Below, in pieces: positions 7,929 to 11,629 of a stretch of DNA of 11,629 bases (position 1 is the stretch's first letter; each line of letters begins with the position of its first letter). Source of the DNA: Bacillota bacterium (GTDB lineage: Bacteria > Bacillota_A > Clostridia > Peptostreptococcales > Anaerovoracaceae); NCBI GenBank assembly GCA_017547345.1, contig JAFYPY010000134.1, positions 1 to 11,629 of the forward strand. Direction: 5' to 3'. A model generated the notes under the pieces. The model was not told the DNA's origin. It saw only the letters and a program-made list of their open reading frames with translations, and did no database searches. The position numbers were made by a program, and so were the translations under genes.

Positions 7929-8627
7929 TTAAGCTCTAAGCATTGCTCCAAGAAATTCTTTTAGACGAAGAGTTTTCGTTTCTTCAAAGATTTCTCTTGG
8001 TGTTCCTTCTTCTACTATTACACCTTTATCCATAAAGATTACTCTATCGGCAACCTCTTTAGCAAAGCCCATCTCATGTGTCACAACAACCATTGTAGTA
8101 TGTTCTTTAGCAAGTTTTTTCATTACAGACAAAACTTCTCCTGTTATTTCAGGATCAAGTGCAGATGTCGCCTCATCAAATAACATTATATCAGGTTCCA
8201 TCGCCAATGCCCTAGCTATAGCCACTCTTTGCTTTTGCCCACCGGAAAGCTGTGCTGGATAGATATCCGCTTTTGCCTCAAGCCCTACCATATTTAAGAG
8301 TTCCAAGGCTCTTACATTAGCTTTCTCTTTACCTATCTTTTTTACATTTATAGGCGCATATGTAATATTCTCTTTACATGTCATGTGAGGAAATAAATTA
8401 AAGTGTTGAAAAACCATTCCGGTTGTTCCATTAAGGTTTATTTCCCCTGATGTTACATTCACAAGTCCGTTAATGCATCTCAACAAAGTACTTTTCCCCG
8501 AACCCGATGGTCCAATAATCGCGACAATTTCGCCTTTTCTTATTGAAAAGTTTACATCGTCTACCGCTCTAAACCCACTGTATTCTTTAACAATATTTTT
8601 CATATCTAAAACAGTTTCTCTGCTCAT
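7929..8627 (-). CDS. Polar amino acid ABC transporter, ATP-binding protein (GlnQ/HisP type)
   Basis: This is the cytoplasmic ATPase that drives import through the adjacent permease. All nucleotide-binding motifs are present, numbered from the chosen start: Walker A GPSGSGKS at 39-46, Q-loop GMVFQ at 70-74, signature LSGGQ at 127-131, Walker B MLFDE at 148-152, D-loop SALD and H-loop His184. FNLFPHMT after the Q-loop is typical of amino acid importers. The 232-residue protein is short. Walker A to the Q-loop Gln spans 36 residues, about 15 fewer than I recall for E. coli GlnQ, because the segment after SGEINLNG is missing. Two ATGs lie close together. The first is one base from AAGGAGG, so the second (8627) is chosen. 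It has seven-base spacing and shares one base with the permease stop. Confidence 0.95.
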   Translation of the reverse strand: MSRETVLDMKNIVKEYSGFRAVDDVNFSIRKGEIVAIIGPSGSGKSTLLRCINGLVNVTSGEINLNGTTGMVFQHFNLFPHMTCKENITYAPINVKKIGKEKANVRALELLNMVGLEAKADIYPAQLSGGQKQRVAIARALAMEPDIMLFDEATSALDPEITGEVLSVMKKLAKEHTTMVVVTHEMGFAKEVADRVIFMDKGVIVEEGTPREIFEETKTLRLKEFLGAMLRA

Positions 8628-9289
8628 TACCATTCCTCCTTGGCATCATATCTAGCAAAATATTTTTCTAGTTTTCCTGCAATCAAAGTCAATCCAAAAG
8701 TCATAATTAAGTATATGACAGCCGCCGCAAAGAATGGCGTCAAATCGGTCATTCTGTTTACGGCACTATTTGTTGCCTTCATCAATTCAAGCACTGTGCC
8801 TAAAGAAGAAGCAAGCGCGGTATCTTTGACTAGTATGATGGCCTCGTTTACGATTGGTGGCAATGTAGCCTTCATAGTTTGTGGTAATATTATATCTTTC
8901 ATAGTTTGAGCTTTACTTAAACCAAGAACTTGTGCTGCTTCGTATTGCCCTCTATCTATGCTATTGATTCCACCCCTATATATTTCCGAAAAATACGCTG
9001 CATAGTTTAAGACAAAAGAAATTATTACTGCAGCAAAGGCACTTATCATTATGTTCAATTTCATTGGGAAGAAGAAATATACGAAAAACATCTGTAATAA
9101 AAGTGGAGTCCCTCTAAAAATCCAAACATATGTCTTACATAATATACTTATAGGTTTGAACTTACTGTTGCTGCCTAAGGCAATAGGTAAACCAAGTGGT
9201 AACGATAATACAAGTGTAAGAACAAATATTTCAATTGTAACTATTGACCCCTCAAGCATGAAGGGTAAGCATTCCAAAATCTTTTCCAT
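8627..9289 (-). CDS. Polar amino acid ABC transporter, permease (HisM/GlnP type)
   Basis: This 220-residue membrane protein has about five hydrophobic segments (roughly 12-40, 52-75, 80-100, 145-170, 185-205). RGTPLLLQ at 59-66 is characteristic of the HisMQ family. The EAA loop that contacts the ATPase starts with EAAQVLGLS at 118-126 and continues to ILP at about 134-136. It has a single permease gene, so it probably acts as a homodimer with the ATPase dimer. The ATG at 9289 is preceded by AGGGGAGAGG at a rather long spacing of about 11 bases. The substrate cannot be read from this sequence. The gene lies 34 bases after the receptor gene and overlaps the ATPase start by one base. Confidence 0.95.
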   Translation of the reverse strand: MEKILECLPFMLEGSIVTIEIFVLTLVLSLPLGLPIALGSNSKFKPISILCKTYVWIFRGTPLLLQMFFVYFFFPMKLNIMISAFAAVIISFVLNYAAYFSEIYRGGINSIDRGQYEAAQVLGLSKAQTMKDIILPQTMKATLPPIVNEAIILVKDTALASSLGTVLELMKATNSAVNRMTDLTPFFAAAVIYLIMTFGLTLIAGKLEKYFARYDAKEEW

Positions 9290-9323
9290 TAATTCTGCAT
9301 CCTCTCCCCTTTAATTCTCTTTT

Positions 9324-10121
9324 TTAATCTTCAAGTGTTTCAAATACAACTATGTTTTTGCCAAACCATTTTTCACTGATTTCAGCTGCTTTACCATTAT
9401 CAATTACAGCTTTAACACCATCGTTTATCTTATCTCTTAAGTCTGTGTTATCTGCCGCACATCCGATTACATAATAGTCATCGCCAAGTGAGTACTGGCA
9501 TTCTTTCATAGCGCCATCTAAATTATTGTTTGTATATTCGCCTAAAACTTTATCTACAGCAATTACATCGACTCTTCCAGCCTTTAAGTCCATTATAGCT
9601 GTGTCGTATGTGTCATATTCAGCAATATTATTCTTAAAATTTTTGTATTCCGGATTCTTTGTTAATACTTCTAATGCTGAAGAATCTACCTGTGTGCCAA
9701 TCTTAAGGTCCTTTAGCTGCGTAGCATCCGTAACATCAATATCTGATGTTGCAAGAGACATAAGCACAATCTGATTGTTTAAGTACTTATTAGAAAGAGC
9801 CATGTTTTCTAATCTATCAGGAGTAACTGACATACCGTTCCATACGCAGTCAATTGTCTTAGCTTTTAATTCCATCTCCTTAGCATTCCAATCGATAGGT
9901 TTGAATTCTACCGTCATACCTAATTCTTCGCCAACAGCATTAGCAAGATCTATATCAAACCCAACTAAATTGCCTTCAACATCTCTAAAGCCCATAGGTG
10001 CGAAAGTATCATCAAGTCCAACAACTAAAACATTATCATCTTTTTCTCCACAGCCTGTCATGATTCCCAAGCTAAAAACTAAAACCACAATCATCGTTAA
10101 TGCAAATAATTTCTTTTTCAT
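9324..10121 (-). CDS. Polar amino acid ABC transporter, substrate-binding lipoprotein (SBP_bac_3 family)
   Basis: The receptor is exported and lipid-anchored, and delivers an amino acid to the permease. The signal peptide (MKKKLFALTM then a hydrophobic core to about 22) ends in the lipobox-like MTGC, giving lipidated Cys24; Met at -3 is slightly unusual. The mature domain shows GFDIDLANA at 54-62 and GMSVTPDR at 96-103, where Arg103 fits the conserved Arg that holds the ligand alpha-carboxylate. AGRVDVIAVD follows in the second lobe. Length from the chosen start is 265, normal for the family. An upstream in-frame ATG (10163) would add 14 charged residues before the signal peptide and lacks a spaced ribosome binding site. 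The ATG at 10121 follows GAGAAAGGA by eight bases. Cystine or another polar amino acid is possible; the ligand is unknown. Confidence 0.93.
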   Translation of the reverse strand: MKKKLFALTMIVVLVFSLGIMTGCGEKDDNVLVVGLDDTFAPMGFRDVEGNLVGFDIDLANAVGEELGMTVEFKPIDWNAKEMELKAKTIDCVWNGMSVTPDRLENMALSNKYLNNQIVLMSLATSDIDVTDATQLKDLKIGTQVDSSALEVLTKNPEYKNFKNNIAEYDTYDTAIMDLKAGRVDVIAVDKVLGEYTNNNLDGAMKECQYSLGDDYYVIGCAADNTDLRDKINDGVKAVIDNGKAAEISEKWFGKNIVVFETLED

Positions 10122-10167
10122 CTTTCTTTTCCTTTCTCTATCCAAGTTACTTACTTTGTTCATTTCT

Positions 10168-10191
10168 CTTTAACGCTTCATCGCGTTAAAG
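10168..10191. repeat. Perfect 9-bp dyad in the ABC operon leader, with an extra half-site
   Basis: CTTTAACGC (10168-10176) and GCGTTAAAG (10183-10191) are perfect inverted repeats around six bases. GTGTTAAA (10191-10198) directly abuts the dyad and resembles the half-site GCGTTAAA (10183-10190) at seven of eight positions. The element lies about 17-40 bases downstream of the predicted start of transcription. It is not followed by a T tract on either strand. It could be an operator for a repressor or a leader RNA hairpin. I do not recognise the motif. Confidence 0.6.
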
Positions 10192-10201
10192 TGTTAAATT
10201 C

Positions 10202-10240
10202 AAAACATGCTCCCACTTTACTATGAAAATGAGAGCATGT
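10202..10240 (-). terminator. Long dyad after the HAD gene: possible terminator overlapping the ABC promoter
   Basis: On the minus strand the 15-base arms at 10240-10226 and 10219-10205 pair throughout, with two G-T wobbles, around the loop CATAGT. The outer eight pairs are ACATGCTC/GAGCATGT. TTTTGAATTT follows, a weak T tract. It begins 35 bases after the HAD stop codon and could terminate the MBL-HAD transcript. As DNA it could instead be an operator, because the promoter boxes lie inside it. Confidence 0.5.
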
Positions 10241-10243
10241 CAA
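10215..10243 (-). promoter_or_regulatory. Sigma-A promoter of the amino acid ABC operon
   Basis: On the minus strand a perfect -35 TTGACA (10243-10238) is followed after 17 bases by TAAAGT (10220-10215, four of six). Transcription would start near 10208, giving a leader of about 87 bases before the receptor ATG. The -35 overlaps the first arm of the long dyad and the -10 overlaps the second arm, so a transcript from this promoter would not contain the full hairpin. Confidence 0.55.
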
Positions 10244-10275
10244 CAAATTTTTATAAAATTTTAATAATTATCTTT

Positions 10276-11109
10276 TTAACAATCCTCTAATACAAATTTT
10301 TTTACAGCGTGTGCTACACCATCTTCACTATTTGACAGTGTTATAAAATCTGCAATAGCTTTGACTTCTTCTACAGCGTTTCCAACGGCAACACCAAGCC
10401 CAGCAGCTTTAATCATCGCCATATCATTAGGGCTATCTCCCACAGCCATAACATCCTTATCTTCTATACCTAGCATATGACACAAACTGAATATCGCAGT
10501 TGCCTTACTAGTGGTCTCGCCACCTATTTCAATGTTATGTGGAACAGATGATGTTACCGTTATCCCCTCATAAAGTCTCAAAATATCATTGAACTTTCTT
10601 TTATCTTCTAGATGTTCAAAGTGGATATTAATGTTTTCTATTTGGTCTTTATTATCAAGCATAAATTCATAAACAGAAGGTACAGGATTTCTTGTATCCA
10701 TTATGTACTCTGCATCCATATATGTGGAGCCGTTTTCTTTTACATCATCGTATACATATTGATCTATATAAGCTCGTCCCTCAGTAAAAACTTCTACTGG
10801 ATATTGTCTATTTGCCATTAGGAGCTCTCTAACTTTCTCTATGGCATTTCCATCGGCACAGTTTGAGTATATTGTTTGGTTAGTACTCAAATCAGTAGTA
10901 TGTGCACCATTAGATGTTATCGCATATCTCAATCCTTCAATTTCAAATATGCAATCAGGAAGTGCAGAAAATGTTCTTCCCGTTGCAATAACAACATGAA
11001 CTCCTTTTCTAATTGCAGCCTCTAAAGCTTCTTTAGTTTCTTTTGAAAGTACACTTTTGCTTCTCAGCGTAGTCCCATCTAAATCTAAAGCTATAAGTTT
11101 TATTTCCAT
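10276..11109 (-). CDS. Cof-type HAD-superfamily hydrolase (subclass IIB phosphatase)
   Basis: This cytoplasmic Mg-dependent phosphatase is of the Cof/YidA type, whose members dephosphorylate sugar phosphates, flavin or pyridoxal phosphate with broad specificity. All four HAD motifs are visible: DLDGTT with nucleophile Asp9 and Asp11, ATGR with Thr43, Lys202 in SKATA, and GDSPND at 224-229. The large segment between motifs II and III (about 85-200) is the C2B cap. At 277 residues it is full length. Its ATG follows the stop codon of the upstream MBL gene with no gap, and its GGAGG site lies inside the end of that gene, so the two are probably translationally coupled. The natural substrate cannot be inferred. 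Confidence 0.95.
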   Translation of the reverse strand: MEIKLIALDLDGTTLRSKSVLSKETKEALEAAIRKGVHVVIATGRTFSALPDCIFEIEGLRYAITSNGAHTTDLSTNQTIYSNCADGNAIEKVRELLMANRQYPVEVFTEGRAYIDQYVYDDVKENGSTYMDAEYIMDTRNPVPSVYEFMLDNKDQIENINIHFEHLEDKRKFNDILRLYEGITVTSSVPHNIEIGGETTSKATAIFSLCHMLGIEDKDVMAVGDSPNDMAMIKAAGLGVAVGNAVEEVKAIADFITLSNSEDGVAHAVKKFVLEDC

Positions 11110-11629
11110 CTATTTTTCCTCCAAACACTGTAAAAACTCAGTGTTATATTGTCTAACTGTTTTCATTGTTGCGCTAATATCGTGCCCTGGATAAATTGTA
11201 TATCTGTCAGGCCACTTATTTATGACCGTCTTACATGAGTCTACCATATCCGGCCAGGATCCATCCTCTAAATCAGTTCTACCAAGGTCTGTATCAAAAA
11301 TAGTATCTCCAGTAAATACTACATTGCTTTTTGCAGATACTATACATATGGATCCAAAAGTGTGACCTGGAGTAAGTAATATCTCCAATTCTTCTCCATC
11401 CAAATCGAGTCTGTCTCCATCAATCAAGTATTTATGGACTTTTCCTTTATACATCAATGAATCTTCAAAGGTCATCATCACTGGACAGTCATAATAATTA
11501 GCGACTTTGGCTGCTGCGCCCACATGGTCGTGATGATGATGGGTTAGAATAATTCCTCCCAAAGTAAGCCCCTCAGCCTCTATATATTTTATGAATTTGT
11601 CCGCTTCATACCCAGGGTCTATTACATAA
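11110..11629 (-). CDS. MBL-fold metallo-hydrolase, glyoxalase II-like (5' end outside the window)
   Basis: The reading frame is open to the window edge, so the N-terminus is missing; 172 residues are visible, starting YVIDPGYEADKF. The zinc-binding motif THHHHDH (T-H-x-H-x-D-H) is followed by VGAAAKVA. TPGHTFGS supplies another His, FTGDTIF the bridging Asp, and YPGHD the last His, completing a binuclear site. The short C-terminus after YPGHD (about 20 residues) lacks the HAGH domain of true glyoxalase II and resembles the YcbL group. The function may be hydrolysis of a thioester such as a hydroxyacyl-thiol conjugate, but this is inference. An internal TTG at 11562 is not the real start because conserved family sequence (VIDPG) lies upstream of it. 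The TAG stop directly abuts the HAD start. Confidence 0.93.
   Translation of the reverse strand, partial: YVIDPGYEADKFIKYIEAEGLTLGGIILTHHHHDHVGAAAKVANYYDCPVMMTFEDSLMYKGKVHKYLIDGDRLDLDGEELEILLTPGHTFGSICIVSAKSNVVFTGDTIFDTDLGRTDLEDGSWPDMVDSCKTVINKWPDRYTIYPGHDISATMKTVRQYNTEFLQCLEEK

Noticed and set aside
9289..9300. A three-codon upstream frame (Met-Gln-Asn-stop) overlapping the permease start as TAATG
   Set aside because: It could in principle couple translation, but such short frames arise by chance and nothing else supports it.
10122..10163. Fourteen-residue N-terminal extension of the substrate-binding protein
   Set aside because: It would put charged residues before the signal peptide, and its ATG is too close to the only purine-rich stretch; the ATG at 10121 has a proper site.
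869..10173. Open frames of 60-137 codons on the plus strand throughout the window
   Set aside because: Each lies opposite a well-supported minus-strand gene, lacks family resemblance and a convincing ribosome binding site, and is explained by the coding bias of the real gene.
10121..10208. T-box or amino acid riboswitch in the importer leader
   Set aside because: The predicted leader is only about 87 bases, and I see no T-box sequence, specifier hairpin or terminator/antiterminator pair.
1..11629. Mobile elements, phage genes, toxin-antitoxin pairs, CRISPR arrays, tRNAs or an undescribed multi-gene system
   Set aside because: All genes belong to recognised chromosomal families with tight operon spacing, and no repeat arrays, transposase motifs or cloverleaf-like sequences were found by reading both strands.

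Overview
The window reads as chromosomal DNA from a low-GC, spore-forming anaerobic Firmicute, most likely a Clostridia member. The evidence is the AT-rich sequence, strong AGGAGG-type ribosome binding sites, a YunB sporulation protein, a ClpQ/HslV-type protease with a short propeptide, and the Firmicute gene order dprA-topA-hslV-hslU. The organism cannot be named from this sequence alone. All twelve genes lie on the minus strand, so transcription runs from high to low coordinates. No RNA gene, mobile element, CRISPR array or phage signal was seen. No gap exceeds about 160 bases.

In transcription order the first block (11629-10276) holds the 3' part of a glyoxalase II-like metallo-beta-lactamase hydrolase, followed with no gap by a Cof-type HAD phosphatase. 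The second block (10163-7929) is a complete polar amino acid ABC importer: lipoprotein receptor, HisM-type permease and GlnQ-type ATPase. Its predicted sigma-A promoter is embedded in a 15-bp dyad that could also terminate the upstream genes. A second dyad lies in the leader.

The third block (7847-907) is a compact operon: yraN, comM, dprA, topA, hslV, hslU. It has a near-consensus promoter just upstream of yraN and possibly an internal promoter before topA. The products act on DNA (YraN, ComM, DprA, TopA) or form the HslUV (ClpQY) protease. The genes trmFO, xerC and codY, which accompany topA-hslVU in Bacillus subtilis, are absent from this interval.

After a terminator-like hairpin comes yunB (845-213), then the start of hflX (191-1, cut by the window edge). 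The hairpin's 3' arm contains the yunB ribosome binding site. The hflX start lacks a ribosome binding site and sits exactly where an extended -10 element would start transcription.

The genes are ordinary housekeeping and accessory families, and I see no undescribed multi-gene system. The points that merit a second look are regulatory or small structural ones: the sequestered yunB ribosome binding site, the promoter-in-terminator before the ABC operon, the leader dyad, the DprA without its usual N-terminal domain, the shortened ABC ATPase, and the HslV propeptide.
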